Below, piece after piece: positions 12,900-22,970 of a stretch of 64,000 nt of DNA. The notes under the pieces are model-generated. The model did no database searches and was not told the DNA's origin. It saw only the letters and a list, made by a program, of their open reading frames with translations. A program made the position numbers and the translations under genes. Position 1 is the first letter of the stretch, and the number at the start of each line of letters is the position of its first letter. The DNA comes from Gordius sp. MW1 (taxonomy: Eukaryota > Nematomorpha > Gordioida > Gordea > Gordiidae): contig OZ038532.1 of the NCBI GenBank assembly GCA_964036665.1, forward strand, positions 10,496,537 through 10,560,536, given 5' to 3'.

Positions 12900-13299
12900 G
12901 GAAAAACAATAAACCCAAAATCTAAGAAAGAAATCAACAAAGAATCTTGTATCAATAACTTAAAGGAACATTATACTACCAGTGAAATAGACCCATCTCA
13001 ATTTCTAAAAACAATATCATGTTATCTAAAATATAAAGAAAGAGATGCAATGTTAAATATTATTACCACTTGATTATTTGTCTGTTATAATTTAGTAAAT
13101 ATTAATAAAATTGGTCTGTTATAATCTAGTAAATATTTATAAAAAAAACTTAAATGAGTGTAAAGGCAAAACATTTTAAAGGGTCAAAGTAGCAGGATTA
13201 AAAAGTAGCAGAATAATATGACTTTTAGATAATCAATATAACCCTAACCCTGGCCTAAAACACTAACCCCGACCTAAAACACTAACCTTCCTCACCAAT

Positions 13300-13690
13300 C
13301 TAAGATGGAAGTATTAGTATTCAACATCTATAATATAAACTAAAAACTTAAATTCTATTTCCTATATTTCCAAAATTGTAAAAATAATATCATATCCATG
13401 GAAGTATTAGTATTCAACATCTATAATATAAATTATGAATAAAAGATAGGTAAAACTTAAATTCTATTTCCTTTATTTCCAAAATTATAAATATAATATC
13501 ATATCCATGGAAGTATTAGTATTCAACATCTTTAATATAAATTATGAATAGAATTTTAGGTTAAAACTTTTAATTCTATTTCCTTTATTTCCAAAATTGT
13601 AAATATAATATGATATCCATGGAAGTATTAGTATACAACATCTATAATATAAATTATGAATAAAAGATAGGTTAAAACTTACATTTTAAT
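13300..13690 (+). repeat. Minisatellite of about 110 bp inside the MULE
   Basis: Four copies begin with ggaagtattagtattcaaca (about 13308, 13400, 13509, 13620) and carry ttctatttcctttatttcc. The spacing is about 92, 110 and 110 bp. Confidence 0.85.
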
Positions 13691-14945
13691 TCATCATATC
13701 AATAAACAGATGTTCAATCTTGACCAGTTCTGACCAGTCTTGATCAGTTCTGACCAATTCTGCTGTTTTTTTTCAGCGGTTTTGACCCGGTCCCGGGTAA
13801 TTGTGTGTCTAATTTTTCTCCATTTTGAATAGTGTATTTGGTGTATTTTAACCATGTAATTTTGCCCTATAACAGTCAATTTACCTTCCTCACTAGTTTA
13901 TAAATTAAAAAAAAGTCAATAAATTAATATTATACAAAATATTGATGGCACTATATTATTAAACAAACTTTAATCGCAGTTTTTACATTTTTAATTTTTA
14001 TGTATTTTTTAAATGAATTTATTTTAAAATGCTGTTTTTGATATCTACCCACTTTAATATTTTTTTATTTACCTTTTTAAAATTATTTAATTTGCGAAAA
14101 TTATTAATTTCTATATGCTCACAACGTTACAATCCTCGTTTCAAAATGGTGGAAAAAAGGGTACACATTTTGTGCGTTGATGAGCAGTCTATTTAGTCTA
14201 TGCTTGTATGTATGACGTCATTATTGTATATGATGCTATAAATGAAACTGGCTGGGAAATGTCCGATATTTTAAGCAAAGGAGTTTTAGGATTCTGAATA
14301 AGCTATTTTACCCCTGGTCGCCCTGGGCATCTATGGCTAAATTTTCGCGCGAATGGGGCTGGTAGTTTCAGAGTTTAGCCCTTTTTTATAACGTAATGTC
14401 CGATATTTTTAAAACTAAAAAAAAAATTTTAGGATTCTGAAAAAGCTATTTTACCCCTGGCCGCCCTGGGCATCTACGGCTAAATTTTCGCGCGAATCGG
14501 GCCGGTAGTTTCAGAATTTAGCCCTTACATACATAACATTATTATTATACTTTTAAATATCTAATTCAGCCTTGTATGTATGACGTCATTATTGTATATG
14601 ATGCTATAAATGAAACTGGCCGGGAAATGTCCGATATTTTAAACACTAAAAGGAATTTTAGGATTCTGAAAAAGCTATTTTACCCCTGCACGCCCTGGGC
14701 ATCTATGGCTAAATTACTCGCGAATCGGGCCGGTAGTTTCAGAGTTTAGCCCTTTTTAAAACGTGATGTCCGATATTCTTAAAACTAAAAGGAATTTAGG
14801 ATTCTGAAAAATCTATTTTACCCCTGGCCGCCCTGGGCATCTATGGCTAAATTTTGGCGCGAATCGGGCCGGTAGTTTCAGAATTTAGCCCTTATCCACA
14901 TACATACACACATACATACACATATACACTTTACTTTATATATAT

Positions 14946-15225
14946 AGATGAGCAAATATTGTAAGTTACGAAATTATGCAAATAGCAATTAAACCTCCTA
15001 TCTGCTAGAGTTTACTGCTCGAGCTATTCATTGCTTTAACAGATTTTGCTGCTTCGACTAACCTCTCGAGCATTTTTACATGCTACTGTTAAAACTATTG
15101 CATCGAACAGCGAGCACTCATTGTGTTAAACTAGCATAACATCTCAGTGTGCGTGATCGCGTTTGTAGTTGAAGCTACTTAGCAATTTAACAACTCTACT
15201 GATATCTTTTCTACATGGTTATCAT
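14946..15225 (-). repeat. Right arm of a large inverted repeat
   Basis: This is the reverse complement of 8041-8272. It starts with gatgagcaaatattgtaagt and ends around caactctactgatatc, with the shared ctcgagcatttttacatg and attgcatcgaacagcgag blocks. With the left arm it brackets the palindrome and the satellite, a span of about 7.2 kb. No flanking target duplication could be settled by eye. Confidence 0.85.
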
Positions 15226-16197
15226 TTAGACATATTATTTAAATTTTATAAAAGCAACTGTGGTAGGGTTTAAAATATCATTAAAAACTATTTTTTAAAT
15301 GGTTAGCTAGCCTTTGCTTCGGGCAGGGCACGGGTAAGGCCTTAATAATTTCAGTAATATTTGTCTGACCCGAGCAATCGCTCATTGTAAAGCATAAATA
15401 TCAATAAATGTATTAAAATTAGAATCTACAATCATATGCTTAAAAATCATTAAAGTCATAAAGATAAAATAAAAATCTTGAATTTAAATTTTACCTAGTT
15501 TTAAATATAATTTATATGATAATTTTCAGATGAATTTTTGCACAAATTGAGCATTTAATGTGAATTGTTGTCGATTTCAAGTCAATTATTTATTTAAGGG
15601 AATGACTTCTATTTCTATTTTATCACAACGCAGTACAGTGGTCCCTCCCAGGTATTTTTTAATATTTGAAAATTTTATAATAGCCGAAATTCATTATTCA
15701 AACATATTTTAATATGTAGATAGTTGTCTCGTTGTCGTTACATAAGTTATTATGAAATCTTTAGTCATTGTTTCAAGTATTACACAATCTCATTTAACTG
15801 CTTCAACCAACCCTGCTTCATAAATATCATCTCCAAGGTATTGAAAAAAATCAATCACAATACCTAACACTTTTGAATTAACAAAAACACTGATTTCTAA
15901 CAGAATATGATGCATTTTATATATTTATGACAAAAGTGATTTTAAAAAAATATTCCTGAAATGCAGGCATAAATATTATAAAACGTTATTTGCTAGGTGT
16001 TTAAAAATCATTCCTATTTTTTTTCGGGTTGATCTCATGAAGTTTTTTATAAAAACTTATTCTGATGTTCCGTTCAATTAAATTACATTAAAACAAAGGT
16101 ATGTTCGTTATAGTGTCCCAAAAATTGGTAAAATAAGATAGACTTGTTTTGAAAAATTAAATTTGCCCTGCCATGTTAGCCTTGGTAGAAAAAGTTT
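15226..16197. other. AT-rich DNA without a recognised gene
   Basis: I see nothing supported here apart from short A/T runs and a small GC-richer patch near 15315-15345. Confidence 0.45.
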
Positions 16198-16775
16198 GTG
16201 TGAATTAGAGGTGTGCACGGATCAATTCGATCCGACATCCGATCCGTCCGAACTCGGATCGGATCAACATTTTATTTTAGTCGGATCGGATCGGATTTTC
16301 AAATTTAAAATAAACAATAATAAGTTCTAATTAATTAAATAAATAATTTTTAGTATACCTTTTCATAATTATCTTTGAAATGAAGATTGCAAATATGATT
16401 CAAAAAAAGATTTGCTGAAATGGTGGGTTTCATCTCAAACAGTCCTGCCAACAGTGGCGTAGCTAGCCTTTTTGCCTTGGGGGGGCTGAGCTGGTCAAAT
16501 AGGGGGGGGGGACAAAAAATTTTTGTTACCCACACCCTTAAGAAAAAAAAATTTATGTTTTGCCCCCCCCCCAATTCAAAACCCAAATTTGACAATGGGT
16601 CAAATGCAATTTAAAATTTTTCCCCCATAAACGTTGGACAAACTTAAAATTCCGCTATTACTCTGTGTATTTTTTCTATTAACATCACACTAATATGTCC
16701 CCTCATGTTTATAGGGCATAAAAATAAAATAAATAAAATTTATTCATAAATAAAACAAGGTAATGTAGTTGAAAC

Positions 16776-16916
16776 GGTGGCCCGTCAACTTGCCGAAAAC
16801 AATCTCGCCGAATTTAATGTCCCCCAGCTAAAAAAAAGTCCTCCATTATGGGGGACGATTTTAAGCTGGGGGACATTAAATTCGGCAAGATTGTTTTCGG
16901 CGAGTTGATAGGGCAC
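16776..16916. mobile_element. Palindromic MITE nested in element B
   Basis: The two halves are near-perfect inverted copies: caatctcgccgaatttaatg against cattaaattcggcaagattg, with cccccagct mirrored by agctggggg. The flanking direct repeat tagttgaaac (16766-16775 and 16917-16926) is 10 bp, which points to a Mutator-like rather than a hAT mechanism. Confidence 0.88.
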
Positions 16917-17800
16917 TAGTTGAAACAATATAGAAAATTTCACATGGTATAATAAGTTTTGTATAAATGAATTGTAAGGGTACAAAGTGGAACGGGGATA
17001 TTGACAAGAAATCTTTGACATTTTAAAAAATAATGCAAATAATTAAAGAAATCTATACAACAAAGTTTTTATAAAAATATTTTATTGCCTTATAATTTTA
17101 TATATGCAATATTGGCAGCATTTATATCAGGAAAACAATGAGAACATTTAAAAGCCTTTTTTTAGGTTAGATCCTCAAAAGGCGAATTACATATATAAAA
17201 TATAAAAAAAATTAATTATGAAATTAAAATTAGTATTTAGAAGTTATTGCCCCTTGATATTATAGATATATTTGTACAACCCCCCCCCCCTTACACCACT
17301 TGAAAATTAAAATGAACTAATGAATTTCACGGCTAAATGAACCTTAAAAATATTCTGTCAAAATTAAATGAATCAAAATTTTATTTAATAATTTTAGATG
17401 AAATTGGAGATGTGAGATGCACAGAACAACTTAGCGTTTAAAGACAAACAGAATGATTTTTTTAGGATATTTATCCCTTGAAAGTTTTGATGCGTTAACA
17501 ATTGTAGAAAATTCAGGAATTGGTTAGTAATATTAATTTATCAAACTTATGATAAGGGGAAAAAATGGTGTACAAACTATTTTTTGGAAAACTATTGGCT
17601 TTATATGTGCATGTGGTACATAAAAATATCCAAGATATGTTAAACAATAAGCATCTGAGATGGACAATTAAATTGAATCCAGGATGGAATTTTCGTAAAT
17701 TTAATAATATCTTAATATATTTTAAAAGTGTTAAAAAGTTTAAAAGCCCAGATAGTTTTTCATTAAATATTAAAATTAGTCTTTTAATAGTAGTTCATTA

Positions 17801-17985
17801 CGCCTTTTACTCGATGTTGCAAACAAATTTATAATATCATCCGGGGGAATAACATTTATAAAGTCATGTTCCAAGCTCAATAAAGCTAAGGAAGATAACC
17901 TATCTTGTCCAATTGTGGAACGAAGATAAGTTCAAATCCGTTTTAGCAATGAGAACGATCTTTCGCATGACATGAAGTTGGTTAA
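17801..17985 (-). pseudogene. hAT transposase C-terminal fragment of element B
   Basis: The minus strand reads SCERSFSLLKRI, an in-frame TGA, then TYLRSTIGQDRLSSLALLSL and EHDFINVIPPDDIINLFA. This matches the end of hAT transposases of the ZMYM1/TTF-type group, where SAERSFSKLK..K.YLRS..GQ.RLS.LALLSIE is usual. The TGA sits where a lysine or arginine codon is expected. No clear N-terminal part was recognised in the remaining 1.6 kb of element B, although weak coding remnants may lie between 16930 and 17800. Confidence 0.8.
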
Positions 17986-18292
17986 AATGATTTTAATTAA
18001 AATAATAAAATTTCGCACCCTTTATTGTCGTCTTATGCAGCATCTTTATTTTTATTTGTAATATTATAATTAAAACTTTTATTCAGAAACAATAATAATA
18101 ATCTTTATATTGTTTCTTAGTTAAGATGAAGAAAATGGCTTAAGGGGCCCAGGAGGGGCCCAAGATTTTTCGCTTGGGGGGGCCCATGGGGGCCGGTTTT
18201 TGCTCTTGGGGGGGCCCGGGCCCCCTGGGCCCCCCCCCCTAGCTACGCCACTGCCTGCCAAGGCTTTATAAACTGGCAAATAAAGTTTTAGC

Positions 18293-20918
18293 TAGAGCTG
18301 TTAAAAGTTCCTTTTAAAAAGGAATTTATCAAGTTCCAGTTCCTTTGCCTAAAATGGAACTAGTTCCAGTTCCTAGTTCCTCATTTTAAAAAGGAACTAG
18401 TTCCAGTTCCTAAATTTTTTTTTAAATGTACAAACATCTTTTATTAATTCATAAAACCAATATATTATATATTACAATTTATAAAAATCATCAAGTAATA
18501 AATGTTTATATGATTTTATCAAAATATTATTTTCAAAGTTGTCATCTAAAAGACATGTTCGCTTGTCTCCAAAATTTTGCGCAAGCTAAATAATCTTTCA
18601 CAGGGGCACTTGAAGGTAATGGCGTATTATATTTATTAAACAATTTTTTTAAATGGGGAAAATTGTCTAAAAGACTTAAATTTCGGTTATTAGAAAGCAA
18701 AATACGTTCAATTGATTCATTCTTTTCATCATTTTTTAATTCAAAAAAATCCATTTCTGATAAACTAGGTCCAGCCTGTTGAGATTTAGGAACAAACAAA
18801 TTGATATCCTCTAAAATTTGCTTTCATGTTCACAGCGCATTCTTTGCGAATCCAATTCCAATCTTTTTTAAAAGCAGGATGGAGAATAGCCGCCGACAGA
18901 TTTTCTTTGCTCAAAAGATCCAAAAATCTATTAATTAGCTAGGCTAGACGTTATAAATAATATTAAACCTGTTATTAATGCCTTGAGTAATAGCATCTTT
19001 TAATGGCTTACACCATTTCAAAGAGCCCATAGCTTCAATTTTCATCAATATTTGAGTGATTGTCGGGGTATAATATGCAAGATACATATAGTTTTGCCCT
19101 TCCAAAAACTCAATTGCCTTTGCAATTGGTTCCATGACCTTTAAAAACCATTTTAAAATAATGCTAATGTTTGAAATAAAATTTTACATCGCAATATTCT
19201 GCAATAAAATCACATTCATCTGATGTGGACTTTAGAAGATTCAGCTTGTCACATACACTTTGTAACCCATCAAATTGCCCCTTTATAATGGAAGTTATGT
19301 GCCTCATAGAATTATATAAGGAATTCCATCTTGTAATTACAGAACATATAAAATAACAACCAAGTTGTTTTTTAATCCTCAGCAGCATGAGTTGATCTAC
19401 CTTGCAAGTTCCACAACTGCTGGCATTTGTGCACTACCAATGAGCATATTTTTTTATACTTTTCATTGGTATTTATGTATTTCGTCACATCAGTTGTAGC
19501 AATCAAATTCAACGTGTGGCAAGCACACCTTCTATGTGTAGGAAGAAAGTCATAATCCAAGGGATTACGACCAACCAGACCTTCATCACTTAAAATGTCA
19601 TTCATTGATATATGCTCCACATCACTATTTTCTGATGAATTCTCATTAAAGGCAAATAACCTAAAGATGTTTAAGTTAGAATTGTAAATTATAATACCTA
19701 AATGCTTAACAAAGTTTGTTGCATTGTCTGTTATCGTGCATACATTTTTATTCTGTATTTCATATTCTCTGAATATTGAAATCAGAGTCTTGCATAAAAC
19801 ATCAAAAGTATGTCTGCCCTCTAATCTTCTACAGGCCAAAATGGCAGTAACCCTACTAAGAGTTTTGTCATCTATCCAATGAACTCTAACTCCTATGAAT
19901 GAGCTAATAATTATAAAGAGACTCTTTAAATCTAATTAACGGTAATATGCAGTCCAACAATCAGCAGTTGTACAAACATGTGAAACTACAAGGAGTTTCT
20001 CTTTGATTAACTCTTTCATTTTCATTACATATATTTTGATTCTGGATGTTAATGTTTGTCTGTATAGGATTTTAATGTTGGGTTTAAAAGTTGCTAGAAG
20101 TTTTAGAAAGTCCTCATTATCTACCAATGAAAATGGATAATTTCCATTTACGATAGCATCATTAATCATCTCTTTAGTCAGTGATGATGATGAAGATTGA
20201 ATAATTGTTGGCTGTTTTAATTTATCTTTCTCACTACCATTGAACATAGATTTGACTTTTTGTTGCTTTAACTTTATATATTGTTGATTATGCAATCTCT
20301 AATATAAAAAATTTTAAATAATAAATTTATAATAGGATTTATAATTAAATTAACGATCAATTAAAATCTTAGTTACTCTGACCAGAGTTGTAGTTTATAA
20401 AAAATAAATATTAAAATTAAGCTTAAGTTAATGACATTGAGGTGACGCCAAATATTTGCGGTAGAAGATATAGAAGTTGATATATGTTTTATTTTTGGAG
20501 AGCATAATTTGCATCCTAGAGTTATTGATTTTGTCTCCTTTTGAATAAGCGGAAAAATACCCTCAAATAAAGGCCAGGGTGTATTTTCAAGTTTAATTAT
20601 GGTAATTTCACTCTCACTCATATCAAAAATCAAAAGATTATATATTTAATATTTATAAACTTACTATTACTAGGAATATGATAAAAATTAAAATAAATGA
20701 ACTTTATATAAATTATCAAAAGTCGAAAAATTTATTTAATAGATACTACTGTGAATAAAATGCTAAATAAAATAATATTTAAATTATAAATTTATTAAAA
20801 AATTTTAATGCTTGAAATTGGCAAAAGGAACTTAAATGGAACTTGTAAGTAGTTCCTTTTGCGATAAATTGAGAAAAAAAGGAACTAGTTCCAGGAACTA
20901 GTTCCTTTAACAGCTCTA
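18293..20918 (-). mobile_element. hAT element C, nested in A
   Basis: The termini are tagagctgttaaaag and the complementary ctttaacagctcta, with arrays of the ggaactagttcc motif inside both ends. The 8-bp duplication gttttagc lies at 18285-18292 and 20919-20926. At 2.6 kb it is close to full length and codes for a transposase on the minus strand. Confidence 0.95.
18500..20633 (-). pseudogene. hAT transposase of element C, near full length, damaged
   Basis: Minus-strand order: a BED-type zinc finger with CKLCSPK and WRHLN (20633 to about 20430); a possible 130-nt intron to an exon starting RLHNQQYIKLKQQK (about 20300); the segment with TTADCWTAY (about 19960); after a break, HWIDDKTLSR and TITDNATNFVKH, the region holding catalytic acidic residues (about 19870-19690); a cysteine/histidine segment RRCACHTLNLIA; ITRWNSLYNSM (about 19330); and the C-terminal PLPSSAPV, which shifts frame to ERLFSL and again to LLDDNFENNILIKSYKH (18600-18490). 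At least two frameshifts and a stop are visible. The protein belongs to the ZBED-like group of hAT transposases. It is the best preserved transposase in the window. Confidence 0.85.
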
Positions 20919-21328
20919 GTTTTAGCTATACCTGCTACCTCTACCACTTCGGAAAGAAATTTCTCGGTGGCTGGAAGAACATAAGAAGAAATAAGAACGC
21001 GAATTAAACCAGAAAATTTAGATACTTTATTATTTTTATATGATAATATGGAATTAGCCAAATAAAATTTTATATTTATTTCGGGTCTATTAAAATTGTT
21101 ATACCTTATATTATGTATTTTGAATTTAATCATCAATAAAAAGTTCTGTTCGTAAAATTTTAATTTAAAAATTTCGGATCGGATCGGATTTAGATTTTAA
21201 AAAACTCGGATCGGATCGGATTTAGATTTTAAAAAACTCGGATCGGATGGATATAAAATTTTTTAAAAACCCCTCGGATCGGATCACCTCTAGTGTGAAT
21301 ACCAATCGGTGAACATATGTGTTAAATC

Positions 21329-21568
21329 CAGGCGCGTAGCCAGGATTACGTGGGGGGGGGCGGGGGAAATCTGGCAAAAAAAATTTTTACAACGCATTTT
21401 GTCAAAATTTAAATCAAATTAAATTAGATGCATATATTATGTTTCTAGGTTTTTATAAGTGTCTTAAAGTCTTTGATGTAACTAAACTATAATACTTTAA
21501 CCCATTTAATTTAGTTATCAATTAAAAAAGCGGGGGGGGGGACCCCCCCCCCCTCAATTAAGCCACTG
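21329..21568. mobile_element. hAT-type MITE, 240 bp
   Basis: The ends are caggcgcgtagcc and the worn complement agccactg, with G and C runs inside. The 8-bp direct repeat gttaaatc flanks it (21321-21328 and 21569-21576). The ends resemble those of element B, so B or a relative may have mobilised it. Confidence 0.88.
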
Positions 21569-21576
21569 GTTAAATC

Positions 21577-22800
21577 ATTAAAATCAGCATAAAACATCAA
21601 AACCTATTTGATCATCTCTGACCTAATACATCTATTAATCACTTTTTCCTTCCTACCTTCCAACATAAAGACAATTCAGTCAGGGCTTTTCCTGTGATCC
21701 AATCCCGCGTGGCTTATTTATTACTGAATTAAAAACAAAATATAAATTTTTTATTATATACCACAAAGATTAAACTATTGGGTCAATTTTTTGTAACTAA
21801 AGTTTACGTACATTAGTTTTCGAAGGGACAGGAAAAATGCGTCGAGATAAAAAATAATAAAAGCTAAATAATTTTGCATCTTACATATGTACACTAAACA
21901 CAATACAATACGTAAACGCGAAGTCTATACAGGTAGCTTGCTGGGTGGTTGGTTTTATGTAAAAAACTGTACACTGCCTCAGGGGCTCATTCATTCATAT
22001 ACAGTATGAGACCAATAGGGGTAAGGTAAAAGGAATATCACAATACGAATACTTCTCATATAAATGCATGAACATAATACATCAATGTCTCTCAAACGTT
22101 CAAACTGGTAAATGCAAGTTTAATCATGAATTGGCTAAGTTGTTTAAATTTGGGAGGAAGTGGGACTCTTTGAAAATGAAAGGTTAGATTTCGGGAAAAC
22201 TAAAGGCTTTATCACATTTGTAGAGCGAGTAGCACGAAGGGGCTTTATAAAGCAGGGAACTTATTGATCGGTTAGAAATGAAGATTTAACATGGGGAGGA
22301 AGTGGGGTTATTAGGCTTGAGGTAGTTGCATTTTTGGCAAATTAAAGGGTAAATTTAACCCTTGTTTTAAGTTATTGGAATAATGATGATAACAATAATG
22401 TGGCGATGAGAAAACTTATGGGTAGTGTGAGCATTATTGATTGTAGGGATTACCAAGTGAGTTTAGGCCGTATTGCATATTAAAGCTGTGATCCCATATT
22501 CCTCGACTCTGCAAATTCTCGACTCTGCATTAAAGATCAAATTGATTAGGTATTTTGGTAGACATGAATTGTGTACTGCCTAACAAAATACTTAACTATT
22601 AAAACCTCTTGTAACATTGATTTTAATGTCTTATCCCCAAAATTTTTGAAATATTAGTTAATACTCAACACTCAAGTGACATAGGCAGTGACATGGTTAT
22701 TTTACAATACAATTTAAGTTGTAAATATATGTTTCAGAGGTAGAATATCAGAATTTTGATAAGTACTAGCATATATTGATTGCTTTAATGTCAAAAAACC
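21577..22800. other. Non-repetitive DNA without a supported exon
   Basis: A GC-richer portion at 21900-22480 has mixed composition. I found no open frame with matching splice sites. It would be the place to look for the next exon of the transcript that leaves 22814. Confidence 0.35.
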
Positions 22801-22813
22801 TATAAACACTTAC

Positions 22814-22970
22814 CCACTTGAAAGTGAAATTTTTTTATCGGACATCAAGTCGGTTTCACGTTTAGAAGGATCTTGCAAAGATTGTTCCAGGTCTATTCCA
22901 TCGCTGGCATACAGCTTAAATGCCATCAAATCGTATAAATGCGACGAAATGTAATCTTGTTTGTGGATGG
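22814..22970 (-). CDS. Candidate internal exon, perhaps of the Jing/AEBP2 gene
   Basis: On the minus strand a polypyrimidine-bearing acceptor (aattgtattttag) precedes 157 nt that are open in only one frame, and a strong donor GTAAGTG follows. The frame reads IHKQDYISSHLYDLMAFKLY and later SLQDPSKRETDLMSDKKISL. Its phase (one base carried in) fits the phase of the donor at 28884 at the end of the zinc-finger exon. In AEBP2 proteins a PHDFFDAQTLDAIRHRAI segment follows the fingers. QDYISSHLYDLM has a loosely similar pattern, but the match is weak. It could equally belong to another minus-strand gene. The exon itself is better supported than its assignment. Confidence 0.5.

Larger units (their letters stand above)
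12203..14202 (+). mobile_element. Mutator-like (MULE) DNA transposon, 2.0 kb
   Basis: The ends are terminal inverted repeats: cttagactatatagactgct at the left, and catagactaaatagactgct when the right end is reverse-complemented. It is flanked by the 8-bp direct repeat cttgtatg (12195-12202 and 14203-14210). Removing the element restores an unbroken satellite unit. It holds a MULE transposase fragment (12501-12899) and a minisatellite (13300-13690). The short MITEs at 26460 and 42750 have the same ends. Confidence 0.93.
9178..14945 (+). repeat. Satellite array, 360-370 bp units, interrupted by a MULE
   Basis: The module cagccttgtatgtatgacgt recurs at about 9252, 9621, 9990, 10360, 10723, 11092, 11462, 11822 and 12191, then again at 14567 beyond the insertion. 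Each unit contains two related sub-repeats of about 165 bp with aatgtccgat, agctattttacccctggccg and aaattttcgcgcgaat. The array is preceded at 9178 by tgctagctgacccggcaaac and followed by a catacata/tatata tail. It could be the internal array of one non-autonomous element; a leftward copy of the same head is seen at 47400-47445. It is not coding. Confidence 0.95.
16452..18253 (-). mobile_element. hAT element B, nested in A
   Basis: Perfect 15-bp terminal inverted repeats, cagtggcgtagctag and its complement, bound 1.8 kb. The 8-bp duplication cctgccaa lies at 16444-16451 and 18254-18261. The G and C runs just inside the ends are the same style as the short MITEs of this window. It contains a hAT transposase relic on the minus strand and a palindromic MITE at 16776-16916. 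Confidence 0.95.
16380..21060 (+). pseudogene. hAT transposase C-terminal domain, split by two insertions
   Basis: Three pieces of element A (to 16451, 18262-18292 and 20927 onward) form one continuous plus-strand frame once insertions B and C and one copy of each 8-bp duplication are discounted. The pieces read DLLKWWVSSQTVLP, then RLYKLANKVL, then AIPATSTTSERNFSVAGR. This is the dimerisation domain found at the end of hAT transposases (WW...P.L..LA...L.IPATS..SER.FS.AG). A stop follows the last piece, then further relic sequence (KPENLDTLLFLYDNMEL). The catalytic part is deleted, so the copy cannot have been autonomous even before B and C landed. Confidence 0.9.
16206..21292 (+). mobile_element. 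hAT element A (outer), carrying two nested insertions
   Basis: The ends are tagaggtg at the left and cacctcta at the right, with arrays of the cggatcggatc motif just inside both. The flanking 8-bp direct repeat gtgtgaat (16198-16205 and 21293-21300) is the size typical of hAT transposons. Two further elements, B and C, occupy most of the span. Without them A is only about 660 bp, an internally deleted copy that kept its transposase C-terminus. Confidence 0.95.

Noticed and set aside
9252-14566. CRISPR-like array
   Set aside because: The units are 360-370 bp with no short repeat/spacer pattern, and the setting is a eukaryotic genome; this is satellite DNA.
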